DNA of 57,526 nucleotides from Candidatus Methanodesulfokora washburnensis (GTDB taxonomy: Archaea; Korarchaeota; Korarchaeia; Korarchaeales; Korarchaeaceae): assembly GCF_003947435.1 (NCBI RefSeq), contig NZ_RCOS01000129.1, forward strand, positions 1 through 57,526, in the 5' to 3' direction. The notes under the pieces were generated by a model. That model was not told the origin of the DNA and searched no databases. It saw only the letters and a list, made by a program, of their open reading frames with translations. A program made the position numbers and the translations under genes. Numbering within the stretch: the stretch's first letter is position 1; every line of letters starts with the position of its first letter. Shown in pieces: positions 8,485-17,431 of the stretch.

Positions 8485-8927
8485 ATCTCAGAAGAGTGGG
8501 CTCCTTTTTAATTTCCCTTGGTATCTCTATTTCCGTCGGACTTCTCTTTAATCCTGTTATAACCCAGACAACGGCTGCATCTCGAGTATCCCTTTCTGAA
8601 GGAGAGGTTTTATACAGCAAGATATACCTATTAGGAACAGGGCATATAGTTAGGATACTTGCTCCAGATGGATTCAATGGATCATTTATTTTAATGAGCC
8701 CAGACGGAAGGACGGAGATCAACAGAAGCCTAGGAGGACCTCTCATGATCGAAGTGCACCCAAGCGGGAGAGGCTGGCATATTCTATCTATAAGAAGCTT
8801 TTATGATCAGAGTACAGACATTGCCTACGAGGTGACCAGAATGGGGGATCCAGACTGGTCTGCTATCCTCGAAGCTTTGATTATATCCTGTGCAGGACTG
8901 CTTATCTTCCTTAAGTATAGAGAGTGA
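8481..8927 (+). CDS. Two-helix anchored extracellular protein of ABC operon (unknown)
   Basis: This 148-residue protein has an N-terminal hydrophobic segment (about 8-25), an external beta-rich stretch and a C-terminal transmembrane helix (about 126-143), with a short basic end. It resembles the larger surface protein of the same operon in layout but not obviously in sequence. It overlaps the permease by 4 nt and is the last gene of the operon. I recognise no family; a periplasm-side accessory of the transporter is the natural guess. Confidence 0.6.
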   Translation: MNLRRVGSFLISLGISISVGLLFNPVITQTTAASRVSLSEGEVLYSKIYLLGTGHIVRILAPDGFNGSFILMSPDGRTEINRSLGGPLMIEVHPSGRGWHILSIRSFYDQSTDIAYEVTRMGDPDWSAILEALIISCAGLLIFLKYRE

Positions 8928-9023
8928 GCACTAGTATTCTAAGTATACTTCACTTTCATGATTTTTATTAAATTAACTGGAATCTATTTTTATCTTGTTG
9001 CTCTTTTTCCAAAGGGGATCGAG

Positions 9024-9759
9024 ATGGTGAGGTTATACGGTAGAGATTTAATAACAACCCAAGATTGGTCTGTGGATGAGTTACATGAAGCCCTAAGAAT
9101 AGCTAAAGAGCTGAAGAAGCTGAGCAGGATGGGAAAACCTTGGCCAGATATACTCAGGAAGAAGACTTTCTTCATGGTCTTTTATGCATCATCAACGAGG
9201 ACAAGAGCTGCTTTTGAATCGGCAATGACCTATCTTGGGGGCCATGCTGCCTATATAGATGTGAGCACCACCAGACTGAAGGCCGGAGAAGCTACAAAGG
9301 ATGTTGCAAAGATGTACGAGGCATATGGAGATGGGATAGGTGTCAGAATACTCGATGAGATTATAGACTTCAAGTATGGAGAGGGAAACAAGGTAGTGAG
9401 AGAGTATGCAAAGGCATCGAAGAAGCCGGTGATAAACATGGCTGATGACATGTTTCATCCAACTCAGGGAATAGGGGACATAATGACAGTACAGGAGAGG
9501 CTTGGTGAGCTGAAGGGAAAGAAGTTCACCGTGATGTGGGCTTATTCCAGTAGGCTGAGAGGTCCATGCAGCATACAGGAGGAGATATTGATAGCCACGG
9601 GCCATAGTGACGCATGTTCTTCCAGTGTTCAGGGGGGAGGAAGCTACAGATGATGTCATGGATGGACCAAACTCTGCTATATACGAACAGGCTGAGAACA
9701 ACCTCTACTCAAAAGCAGCAGTGCTTGCATTGACGATGGCTGAGAATCCTGGAATCTGA
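9024..9759 (+). pseudogene. Aspartate/ornithine carbamoyltransferase family, internally deleted and frameshifted
   Basis: Codons from ATG 9024 (ribosome site AAAGGGGATCGAG) encode about 192 residues of a carbamoyltransferase: the carbamoyl-phosphate loop STRTRAAFE, the HPTQGIGDIMTV motif and the start of the second domain (KFTVMWAYSSRLRGP). Near 9600 the match breaks. It resumes in another frame at 9613 with HVLPVFRGEEATDDVMDGP, the normal HCLP-type C-terminal motif, and runs to a TGA at 9757-9759. About 70-90 residues that should carry the amino-acid-binding loop are missing, and the join shifts frame. It is either a real pseudogene or an assembly error. The MWAY motif resembles YgeW-like knotted transcarbamylases as much as classical ArgF, so the acceptor is uncertain. 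Confidence 0.8.
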
Positions 9760-10353
9760 TCAGTATCCCATCTCATCTGCTATGAGAACAACTAGACTCT
9801 CAGCTTTCCTCGGAGGACCATGAAGTATTAAGGTGAAGTTCAGTATGCTCTTTGGATCCACTCCAAGCCTGATTGCATTTATCTCAACGGCTTTCCACCA
9901 AGCCCTCTGAAGGGCTGAGTTTAGATCCCTCTCTATCTTGTTTGCGCTAAGCAGAAATATTATCTTCTTTGGCCCGAGAGTGGAGCCCACTATCCTATTT
10001 CCAGTGGCATCCAACACAACTATCTCCCCCGTTAAGGATGCTGCATTAGCACTTGATATGAACACATCTGCTCTTGTCTCCATAATCCTCATCTCATCTG
10101 CTGTATCAGGGCTTGTCCAGTGCTCAAATACCCTTGCTCTTTGCTTCAGAGCATCTATTAAGCCTAATTGTCTCGCTGTCACACTTCCAGGTATTCCTAC
10201 AGATGCCCCTTCAGGTATCTCCATAAGAATAGCTTCTTTTGCATCCTCCAGTCTCTCAAATACCCTTGTCCTCCAGCCCCTGCTCTTTAAAGCCTGTTCC
10301 ATTGAATTGCAGAGCTCGAGATAAAACTTCTTCTTCGCTAACTCGTAATCCAT
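9760..10353 (-). CDS. LUD domain protein (LutC/YkgG-like)
   Basis: A 197-residue protein matching the LUD (DUF162) domain found in lactate-utilisation proteins LutB/LutC. Seen are IPEGASVGIPGSVTARQLG, the conserved region around ADVFISSANAASLTGEI and STLGPKKIIFLLSANKI. The domain is linked to lactate oxidation and, in archaea, occurs as a single-domain protein of unclear role. No LutA/LutB iron-sulfur partners are nearby. Its 3' end abuts the broken carbamoyltransferase gene. Confidence 0.8.
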   Translation of the reverse strand: MDYELAKKKFYLELCNSMEQALKSRGWRTRVFERLEDAKEAILMEIPEGASVGIPGSVTARQLGLIDALKQRARVFEHWTSPDTADEMRIMETRADVFISSANAASLTGEIVVLDATGNRIVGSTLGPKKIIFLLSANKIERDLNSALQRAWWKAVEINAIRLGVDPKSILNFTLILHGPPRKAESLVVLIADEMGY

Positions 10354-10384
10354 CCCATATCCTGATAGAAACAGCTAATAAACC

Positions 10385-11437
10385 TTAAGGTATTATCTCA
10401 GTTGTGTTATTGTACTTGGGGTAGATCAGATCCTCCTTTCTCACAATCCCACTCGATACAAGATCCATTATCCTGTTGAAGTTTTTCCTCACAAGATCTA
10501 TCGTATACTTTGTGATTCTGCACACAGAGTTAAATCCCTCATCACCCCACATCCTCTCCAAGTGAGCGTAGAGGCATCTTCCACCACAGTACCTGAAGTA
10601 CTCGCATTTTATGCACGGATCTCCTATTTCAGGAGGCTTTCTCGTAATCCCTGATTTAATATCCCCTAAGCAAGCCCATTCTACATCAACAGCTATAGGA
10701 CAGGCCAGTATTCTTCCATCTGTGGATATGACAAGGGCATCCTTGCCCGCTCCACATGGCGGGGCTTGAAGCCCACCTTCTAGTATACCTTTAAATATTC
10801 CGAGAAATGGCACTATTCCTAGCACTCTTCCTTCCCTCATGTTGGCTATCCATAAATCCATGAGCTTTTTCAAGCCCTTCATGTAACTGTGGGACCACTT
10901 TTCGAAATTCCTCCACCTATCGCTCCAGATCACATCCAGTTGCCAGTGAACATGATCGAATATCCCGAGCGAGAGGAGATGAGTTACATTGCTGCAGATA
11001 TCTGTCTCCTCTGATGCTGTCATCCTTGCTATTAAATCTCCTGAGAACCCGGATTTCCTTATGAATTTAGCTGCTTCAATAACAGCTCTATACACTCCCT
11101 TTCCTCTGTAAAAATCTGTTGTTTCCTCTCTTCCATCTATCGACAGCAGAACTGTGTCCATCCTCCTCCAGTAACTGGGATCAAGCTTTCTCACTAGAAT
11201 TCCGTTTGTTTGGATTATGTACCTGGCCTCTATTCTGTCCATCACCCTCTTTATGAGGGCTGAGTTTAGAAGGGGCTCACCTCCATAGAAGGCTATTGTT
11301 GAGTTTGGCTCTATAAACTCCTCCAGATCTTCCAATGAAAACTGCTCTCTCCAAGGAACGACAGCTTCAGGAAAGCTCCCACCACAATAAGAGCACTTCA
11401 GGTTACATTTTCCCGTTGTCATCAGAAAGTAAAGCAT
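10385..11437 (-). CDS. Radical SAM/SPASM enzyme, possibly peptide-modifying (AF1577-like)
   Basis: A 350-residue radical SAM protein. The N-terminal CNLKCSYC (Cx3Cx2C) binds the SAM [4Fe-4S] cluster, and FYGGEPLL is the usual GGEP motif. The C-terminal cysteine array (PPCGAGKDA, ILACPIAV, then CIKCEYFRYCGGRC and a final SVC) is of SPASM type and would hold auxiliary clusters. SPASM enzymes usually modify ribosomal peptides or enzymes. The layout resembles the putative peptide-modifying family named after AF1577 (from memory, not searched). It sits 9 bp after a 103-residue unknown gene on the same strand; no short Cys-rich precursor peptide is visible next to it. Confidence 0.75.
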   Translation of the reverse strand: MLYFLMTTGKCNLKCSYCGGSFPEAVVPWREQFSLEDLEEFIEPNSTIAFYGGEPLLNSALIKRVMDRIEARYIIQTNGILVRKLDPSYWRRMDTVLLSIDGREETTDFYRGKGVYRAVIEAAKFIRKSGFSGDLIARMTASEETDICSNVTHLLSLGIFDHVHWQLDVIWSDRWRNFEKWSHSYMKGLKKLMDLWIANMREGRVLGIVPFLGIFKGILEGGLQAPPCGAGKDALVISTDGRILACPIAVDVEWACLGDIKSGITRKPPEIGDPCIKCEYFRYCGGRCLYAHLERMWGDEGFNSVCRITKYTIDLVRKNFNRIMDLVSSGIVRKEDLIYPKYNNTTEIIP

Positions 11438-11446
11438 TCTGACACC

Positions 11447-11758
11447 TTAGGTCAATCCGAGTGCTTTTTTGAGCTTATCGGGCTTCCTCTCCTTAAATGC
11501 ATTTATGAATTCTGTTTCATTTATATTTATACCCATTTTATTCAACTGTATGCAGAGAAGCTTCAGATATACCACGGCATTTTCACTTCCCGCTGTCAGC
11601 ATAAGAGCATCTAGAAATCTTCTTGGATTTTTCTCCACAACAAGGAAGGGATCCTCTCCTAGATTTTTCCTGAGATGGAATTTAAGCACATCATGTATGC
11701 TCGGGCCGAGAGCTTCGGATGCTTTTCTGAGAAGATCCCCGACATTCACACCCAGCAA
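11447..11758 (-). CDS. Small helical protein upstream of SPASM enzyme (unknown, possibly NitrOD5-like)
   Basis: A 103-residue, mostly helical, soluble protein. The start is a TTG (11756-11758), about 21 nt after a TATA-like TATTAAAAATTT (about 11774-11784). The pattern of a helix ending GPSIHDVLKFHL, a segment RFLDALMLTAGSENAVVYLK and a C-terminal helix recalls NitrOD5-type archaeal domains, but that is a weak impression. It is the first gene of a two-gene unit with the radical SAM enzyme. It could be that enzyme's substrate or partner, or a small sensor. Confidence 0.5.
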   Translation of the reverse strand: MLGVNVGDLLRKASEALGPSIHDVLKFHLRKNLGEDPFLVVEKNPRRFLDALMLTAGSENAVVYLKLLCIQLNKMGININETEFINAFKERKPDKLKKALGLT

Positions 11759-11810
11759 TCAAAAGGAAATTTTTAATACTTTTTGTGGAGAAATTTGAGT
11801 TTATCCCTCT

Positions 11811-12416
11811 CTATAGCTTTCTCCTTTCTGCAATAGCCCCTGTCAGCTTGGTTATCTCATCCCTGAAGGTCTTATCCAGTTCCAGTAACCCAGTATACGC
11901 CTTGTCCTCAGTTCCATCGCTTCCTCTCAGCATCTTTCCCTTTTCCAGCAAAAATGGGACCCATACTACCCTCTCCACGGTTAAGTGAATATCATGTCCA
12001 AAAACCTCTTCAACTATAGCTTTTGACCAGTTAGCTTCTGCTACATCCCTGCTTTGCTCCAATATCCTTCTTCCTGGAATTATTATTGATTCCAAAGTCC
12101 TTGTTATCCCAATGCTCTCTCTTAGCTTCCTTCTTTCCGATCTTATCACTTCAATAGCCTCAGCATAGCATTCATGGATCAACTTTTCAGCATCCTCTGT
12201 GCATGGACTCAGCACAATATCCCTCTCAGATGGAATAACGATAGACGTTCCCTCCGGCTTCTTCATCAAAGCTGCTCTTCTGATCTTCTTATCCAAAAAA
12301 GAGGAGAAATAGGCGTCAAACCATATTTTTCTTCTCCCTCTGAGCTCAAAGAATGGTATCCAGATGAGGCCTCTATCCGTCCTGCGTGGAGGAACTCCCT
12401 CTACTTGACGCCTCAT
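11811..12416 (-). CDS. Unknown protein coupled to pyruvate phosphate dikinase
   Basis: A 201-residue soluble protein that I do not recognise. Notable are two similar-looking segments, LIWIPFFELRGRRKIWFDAY near the start and RVVWVPFLLEKGK near residue 155, suggesting a duplicated beta unit, and a long charged central helix. Its ATG directly follows the TGA of the dikinase gene (TGAATG), so the two are translationally coupled and should be made together. A regulatory or assembly role for the dikinase is possible but not shown. It has no similarity I can see to the DUF299 dikinase regulatory protein. Confidence 0.55.
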   Translation of the reverse strand: MRRQVEGVPPRRTDRGLIWIPFFELRGRRKIWFDAYFSSFLDKKIRRAALMKKPEGTSIVIPSERDIVLSPCTEDAEKLIHECYAEAIEVIRSERRKLRESIGITRTLESIIIPGRRILEQSRDVAEANWSKAIVEEVFGHDIHLTVERVVWVPFLLEKGKMLRGSDGTEDKAYTGLLELDKTFRDEITKLTGAIAERRKL

Positions 12417-15077
12417 TCAGTACACCGATGGCAGTATCCCCTTCTCATATGCAGCTGCATGAGCTGCCGCAAGCCTAGCAATAGGAACTCTCATAGGAGA
12501 TGCGCTGACATATGTTAGCCCGATTTTGTGGCAGAAGTGTATTGAGCTGGGATCTCCTCCATGCTCACCGCATATTCCTATCTCAAGATCGGGTCTAGTG
12601 GATCTTCCCATTTTGACAGCCATCTCCATCAGCTTTCCGACGCCTTTCTCATCTATTCTCTCGAACACATCGAACTTAAGTATGCCTTTCTCCAAGTAGT
12701 CTGCCATGAACTTCACCTCAACATCATCCCTTGAGAATGTGAACACTCCCTGAGTGAGGTCGTTTGTTCCAAAGCTGAAGAACTCGGCCTCTTGGGCTAT
12801 CTCATCAGCTGTTAGGCATGCTCTGACAACTTCTATCATTGTTCCTACCTTGAAGGGCACTTTTATCCCATATTTTTTCTCGACATCCTCCCTAGCAGGC
12901 TCTATGCAGTGCTCTTTCACATACTTTATCTCGTTGACATCTGCCACTTGAGGTATCATTATCTGAACCTTTATGTTCTTTCCTCTCATAATGAGCTCTG
13001 CAGCTGCCTCGAGTATTGCCTTGACCTGCGCTCTGTAGATCTCCGGATGGGTTATTCCGACTCTCACACCCCTGTGTCCCATCATCGGATTGGCTTCCAC
13101 AAGCTTCTTCACTAAGCTAAGCATCTTCTCCTTTTCCTTTGCTTTTTCATGTTCTCCCCTCATTTTCAGCTCATAAATCTCGGTGAGAAGCTCCTCTATG
13201 CTTGGAAGGAACTCATGAAGAGGAGGATCGAACAACCTGACGGTAACTGGAAGTCCTTCCATAATCTCAAACATCTCCAAGAAGTCTTTCTTCAGCAGAG
13301 GCACCAGTTTTTCAAGGGCTTTCTCCCTCTCCTCGCTGCTAGAAGCCATTATAACGTTTCTGAATATCTCAAGCCTATCTGGAGCCCTGAACATCCTCTC
13401 GGTCCTCAGCAAACCTATTCCCTCTGCACCAAACTTTCTCGCTATTCTGGCATCCTCAGGAGTATCTGCATTTGCCCTGACCCCCAGTCTCCTCACAGAA
13501 TCGGCAAGTTCCAGTACCTCGAAGAACTCTCTTGGAAGTTCGGGTTCAACAGTTTTCACTTTTCCTAGGTAAACTTCGCCTGAAAATCCATCTATTGTTA
13601 TTATATCTCCCTCTCTCACCACAACTCCATTTACCTCGAACAATCTCCTGTCATAATCCACCTTTATGCTCTCAGCTCCCACTACACAGGGCTTTCCTAT
13701 TGCCCTAGCAACAACAGATGCATGGCTTGTCATTCCACCCCTGCTTGTCAGTATTCCCTTTGATGCATAGAATCCGTGAACATCATCAGGTTTTGTCTCC
13801 ACCCTGACCAGAATCACATCCTTTCCTTCCTCGGCCCATTTGACAGCTGTGTCGGCATCAAACACGGCATGACCGCTGACAGCGCCCGGAGATGAGGCAA
13901 GTCCCTTTGCTATTGGCTTTGGTCTGGATTTCTCATCTATTCTTGGGTAGAGAAGCTGCTGTATGTGCTCCGGTTTTACCCTCACTATGGCCTCCTCCTT
14001 TGAGAGAAGGCCCTCCTTGTACATATCCACAGCTGTTCTAACTCTTGCAAGGGCATTCATCTTTCCGTTTCTGGTCTGAAGCAGGTATACCTTCCCATTC
14101 TCCACTGTGAATTCTATGTCCTGAACCTCTTTTTTCAGCCTCTCTAGCTTCTTTGCCATATCATAGAGCTGTTCATAAACATCAGGCCACTCTTTCTTCA
14201 TCTCTTCTATGCCCTTCGGTGTCCTTATGCCGGCAACTACATCCTCCCCCTGTGCTTTTGGTAGATACTCTCCGTACAGCTCATTCTCCCCTGTAGCTGG
14301 ATTCCTTGTGAAAAGCACCCCTGTGGCAGATTTCTCCCCCATATTTCCAAATACCATTGCAACCACATTTACAGCTGTTCCATCGGCTATATCCGGAGTT
14401 ATCTTGTTTGCCTTCCTGTAGTATACAGCTCTAGGTGAGTTCCAAGATCTAAACACGGCCTCTATAGCCATTTCCAGCTGCTTCCATGGATCCTCAGGAA
14501 ATCCTCCTTTCTCCTTCTTTACAAGCTCCTTGAACTTCTCAACAATCTCTTTTAATGCCTCCACTCCAAGCTCTGCATCGCTCTTGGCCTTATACCTTTC
14601 CTTCACCTCATCCATTATCTTCTCGAATTTTTCATGCTCTATCCCGAGCACTATCTGTCCGAACATCTGTATGAACCTTCTGTAGGCATCGTAAGCGAAC
14701 CTGAGGTCTCCTGATTGTTTAGCTAAACCTTCTACTATTTCATCATTTATTCCGAGGTTTAGAACTGTGTCCATCATTCCGGGCATTGAAACAGCAGCTC
14801 CACTTCTAACCGATACCAAAAGCGGGTTCTCCTTATCTCCAAACCTCTTTCCAGTCTTTCTCTCTATGTACTTGATTCCCTCCTTCACCTCATCCATTAG
14901 GCCATCAGGAAGCCTTTCTCCATTCTTGTAGAACTCCTTGCAGACCTCTGTCGTTATGGTGAAACCTGGAGGGACGGGCAGACCCATCTGGGTCATCATT
15001 GCAAGACCGGCGCCCTTTCCTCCCAACAGCTTGTTATCCTCGTAATCTCCCTCCTCAAAGGTGAGGACCCTCTTCAT
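12417..15077 (-). CDS. ppdK: Pyruvate, phosphate dikinase
   Basis: A protein of about 886 residues that interconverts pyruvate + ATP + Pi and phosphoenolpyruvate + AMP + PPi, the gluconeogenic or glycolytic link in many thermophilic archaea. Domains in order: the N-terminal nucleotide-binding domain with LLVSVRSGAAVSMPGMMDTV; the phosphohistidine domain with GILTSRGGMTSHASVVARA (catalytic His in TSHA); and the C-terminal PEP/pyruvate barrel with GLLRTERMF, FGTNDLTQ and GICGEHGGDP. The SMPGMMDT signature and length favour the dikinase over PEP synthase. I prefer the ATG at 15075-15077, which has an AGGTGA ribosome site; an in-frame GTG lies 9 nt upstream. A TATA-like TTTTTATACTTT is at about 15102-15113. 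Confidence 0.95.
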   Translation of the reverse strand: MKRVLTFEEGDYEDNKLLGGKGAGLAMMTQMGLPVPPGFTITTEVCKEFYKNGERLPDGLMDEVKEGIKYIERKTGKRFGDKENPLLVSVRSGAAVSMPGMMDTVLNLGINDEIVEGLAKQSGDLRFAYDAYRRFIQMFGQIVLGIEHEKFEKIMDEVKERYKAKSDAELGVEALKEIVEKFKELVKKEKGGFPEDPWKQLEMAIEAVFRSWNSPRAVYYRKANKITPDIADGTAVNVVAMVFGNMGEKSATGVLFTRNPATGENELYGEYLPKAQGEDVVAGIRTPKGIEEMKKEWPDVYEQLYDMAKKLERLKKEVQDIEFTVENGKVYLLQTRNGKMNALARVRTAVDMYKEGLLSKEEAIVRVKPEHIQQLLYPRIDEKSRPKPIAKGLASSPGAVSGHAVFDADTAVKWAEEGKDVILVRVETKPDDVHGFYASKGILTSRGGMTSHASVVARAIGKPCVVGAESIKVDYDRRLFEVNGVVVREGDIITIDGFSGEVYLGKVKTVEPELPREFFEVLELADSVRRLGVRANADTPEDARIARKFGAEGIGLLRTERMFRAPDRLEIFRNVIMASSSEEREKALEKLVPLLKKDFLEMFEIMEGLPVTVRLFDPPLHEFLPSIEELLTEIYELKMRGEHEKAKEKEKMLSLVKKLVEANPMMGHRGVRVGITHPEIYRAQVKAILEAAAELIMRGKNIKVQIMIPQVADVNEIKYVKEHCIEPAREDVEKKYGIKVPFKVGTMIEVVRACLTADEIAQEAEFFSFGTNDLTQGVFTFSRDDVEVKFMADYLEKGILKFDVFERIDEKGVGKLMEMAVKMGRSTRPDLEIGICGEHGGDPSSIHFCHKIGLTYVSASPMRVPIARLAAAHAAAYEKGILPSVY

Positions 15078-15166
15078 GAACTTCACCTAGCGAATTGAAA
15101 GCGAAAGTATAAAAATTTTCTGATGAAATAGCATCTAATAAAAATTTGATTATAACCATAACTTTG

Positions 15167-16060
15167 TTATATTGTCTCTAGAAGCTCGCAATCATCCATT
15201 ATTCCATCTCCATCAACATCTATTCCTCTTACTATTAGAGCTGAGTCCTTTCTCACAAGTTCTGAGAACTTCTTTAGCCCTATTATCGCCGCACTGCTCC
15301 CCCTGAATCCTGTTCCAGCTAGGAGAAGTACCTCTTTCTCCTCGTTAAACGGGTTTTTACCCCTTGCTATAACACCTATGCCCTTTCCGAAATACGAGTT
15401 CCAAGGGGATCTTATGATCCACTCCTTCCTCTCATCCGAGTACTCAAACCATGCTTTCATCTTTCCATTGACCTCATCCGATACAGTGTTGGCTTTTGGA
15501 CCTCCAACAAGTATTAGATTCTCCTTCAAATCTGATTCCCTGAGCTGTGTGTCCAGTTTATATGCCGGGATTCTCTGTTCCTCCAGAAAACTTCCGAGGT
15601 ATAAAGCAAGGCCTATGGCAGCATAGCCATCGGAAGCGGGTGCCCTATACCTTCCATGAGGCTCAGGACTTCCGACCACTATTATCGAGTTGAGCCTTCC
15701 CTCCTCTATAAATGGCCTGAGGTTTCCCGGATCCCTCACTCCTCCGATCTTTATCGGCTTCTCCTCTGAGAGCTTAACTGATATCACTCCAGAAACCAGC
15801 TCATATAGCTTGGCAGTTCCGCCTCCTCTTTCCTCAGTCCTGGATATTTTTATCAAACCAGCATCTCTCAGCTTTCTCATGTGATAGTGAACTTTCTGCT
15901 CAGCTTCTCCAAGTGATTTGGCTATATCTGCAGCACATTTTGGACCTTTTGACAGCTCTATTAATATCTTCTCAGCTAGAGTGCTGTTTACAGCTCTAAT
16001 AGATTTCAAAGGGATGAATACAGTCCTGTATATCTCCCCTTTTGAGTTCAGGACATGCAT
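15167..16060 (-). CDS. Winged-helix regulator fused to S-layer-like domain
   Basis: A 297-residue protein with two parts. Residues about 22-92 form an ArsR-type winged helix (KILIELSKGPKCAADIAKSL, then EQKVHYHMRKLRDAGLI). The rest (about 105-297) resembles the outer domain of archaeal S-layer proteins, with IIVVGSPEPHGRYRAPASDG, LILVGGPKANTVSDEVN and a terminal DVDGDGIMDDCE loop that looks like a calcium-binding DxDxDG motif. There is no signal peptide, so the S-layer-like domain is inside the cell and may act as a ligand sensor. A TATA-like AAAAGTTATATTTTG lies near 16083-16097. It is divergent from glnA, so control of nitrogen genes is conceivable (inference). Confidence 0.7.
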   Translation of the reverse strand: MHVLNSKGEIYRTVFIPLKSIRAVNSTLAEKILIELSKGPKCAADIAKSLGEAEQKVHYHMRKLRDAGLIKISRTEERGGGTAKLYELVSGVISVKLSEEKPIKIGGVRDPGNLRPFIEEGRLNSIIVVGSPEPHGRYRAPASDGYAAIGLALYLGSFLEEQRIPAYKLDTQLRESDLKENLILVGGPKANTVSDEVNGKMKAWFEYSDERKEWIIRSPWNSYFGKGIGVIARGKNPFNEEKEVLLLAGTGFRGSSAAIIGLKKFSELVRKDSALIVRGIDVDGDGIMDDCELLETI

Positions 16061-16213
16061 GTTGAAAGAAGAAATGACAAAATATAACTTTTACTGGAAA
16101 AACCCAAGTTTTAGTAATGATGGCATTGTCCTCCTCCTGAGAGGGGAATTAGTTTGCCCCCTCCTCCTCGATTTTTCAGCGAAATATATATCTCTTCTGT
16201 TTAGCTGAGTTCT

Positions 16214-17431
16214 ATGCAGGAATTAAAAGTAGAGAGATGCATAGTGAGTTTTTCTGATATACAGGGAAGGCTGAGAAGCTTTGTTGTATCAGGAGATCTC
16301 ATTGAAGATCTTGTCACAAGCGGAATAGATGTGGATGGCTCTTCTGTCGGCATGACGGATATAGAGAGATCCGACATAGTGCTAAAGGGGGATGAAAGTA
16401 CATTCAGGCTGATTAACTTAGATGGAAGAAAAATGGGCTTTATAATGGCTGAGATAGCAGATCAGCCCGATCTGGATCCCAGATATACCCTGAGAAGAAA
16501 TCTTAATGAGATAGCTAAAGTAGATCTAAAGTTCATGGTTGGAGCTGAGGTCGAGTTCTTCCTCCTGAGAGGGGATAAGCCTGCGGATGAATCAATTTAC
16601 TTTGACAGCGTTGATGAGATGATGAGTGCTAGGCTTATGCTATCGGAGGAGCTGGAGAGAATGGGCTTGAAGATTGAGCTCATGCACCATGAAGTGGCAC
16701 CAGGCCAGAACGAGATAAACTTCAGGTTTGATGAAGCTGTTAGGACAGCTGATAACATATTGATCTACAAGATGGCCGTGAAAAAAGCTGCAAGAACGAT
16801 GGGATTGAGAGCTACTTTTATGCCAAAGCCATTTGAGGGAGTGAACGGATCGGGGATGCACATTCACATGAGCCTTTTCTCAGGCAGCAGGAATTTGTTC
16901 TATCATGACAGCGATATATCCGATTATGCAAAGTGGTTCATAGGGGGCTTATTGGCCCATGCAAAAGGGCTTTCCTTCTTCGCCTCACCTACTGTAAACT
17001 CGTATAAGAGGATAGTTCCCGGTTTTGAGGCACCAGTCTACATATCCTGGGGATATAAGAACAGATCTGCTCTTGTGAGGATCCCATCATACAACGGGCA
17101 GGGTTCATGCAGAATTGAGTATAGAGCACCCGATCCAACGAGCAATCCATACTTACTATTCTCCACAGTCTTGGCTGCTGGTCTAGATGGAATAAGGAGG
17201 AGAATTGATCCGGGAGAGCCGAGAGGGGACAATTTATATCATAGCAGGGATACTGACACCCTTCCGGGAAGCCTTGAGGAGGCCATGAAATATGCTATGG
17301 AGGACGATGTCCTAATAGAAGCTGTTGGAAGAAGGTTGTTTTCCAGATACGTGGAGCTGAAGAAAGCAGAGATAATGGAATCGAGAAGACATGTGAGCGA
17401 GTGGGAGAGGAGATTTTACATCGACTTCTAA
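16214..17431 (+). CDS. glnA: Glutamine synthetase family protein
   Basis: A 405-residue enzyme of the glutamine synthetase family (ATP + glutamate + NH3 to glutamine). Seen are the N-terminal beta-grasp with FSDIQGRLRSF, GAEVEFFLLRG, the metal and glutamate ligands in HHEVAPGQNEINF, NGSGMHIHMSLF, the flap region with GFEAPVYISWG and RIEYRAPDPTSNPYL. It is some 35-60 residues shorter than typical GlnA, so a gamma-glutamylamide-type relative remains possible. The adenylylation tyrosine region of bacterial GSI is not seen. A TATA box (GAAATATATATC, 16181-16192) lies about 27 nt before the ATG, so the message is leaderless. Its last 4 nt overlap convergent guaB. Confidence 0.88.
   Translation: MQELKVERCIVSFSDIQGRLRSFVVSGDLIEDLVTSGIDVDGSSVGMTDIERSDIVLKGDESTFRLINLDGRKMGFIMAEIADQPDLDPRYTLRRNLNEIAKVDLKFMVGAEVEFFLLRGDKPADESIYFDSVDEMMSARLMLSEELERMGLKIELMHHEVAPGQNEINFRFDEAVRTADNILIYKMAVKKAARTMGLRATFMPKPFEGVNGSGMHIHMSLFSGSRNLFYHDSDISDYAKWFIGGLLAHAKGLSFFASPTVNSYKRIVPGFEAPVYISWGYKNRSALVRIPSYNGQGSCRIEYRAPDPTSNPYLLFSTVLAAGLDGIRRRIDPGEPRGDNLYHSRDTDTLPGSLEEAMKYAMEDDVLIEAVGRRLFSRYVELKKAEIMESRRHVSEWERRFYIDF

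Noticed and set aside
9024-9653. An intact short carbamoyltransferase of about 210 residues
   Set aside because: The last residues after about 9600 are out of frame; the true C-terminal motif continues in another frame, so the open frame is a broken gene.
12417-15077. PEP synthase (PpsA) as the name for the long phosphotransfer enzyme
   Set aside because: The RSGAAVSMPGMMDT segment and overall length fit pyruvate phosphate dikinase; PEP synthase has different N-terminal motifs and usually about 790-820 residues.
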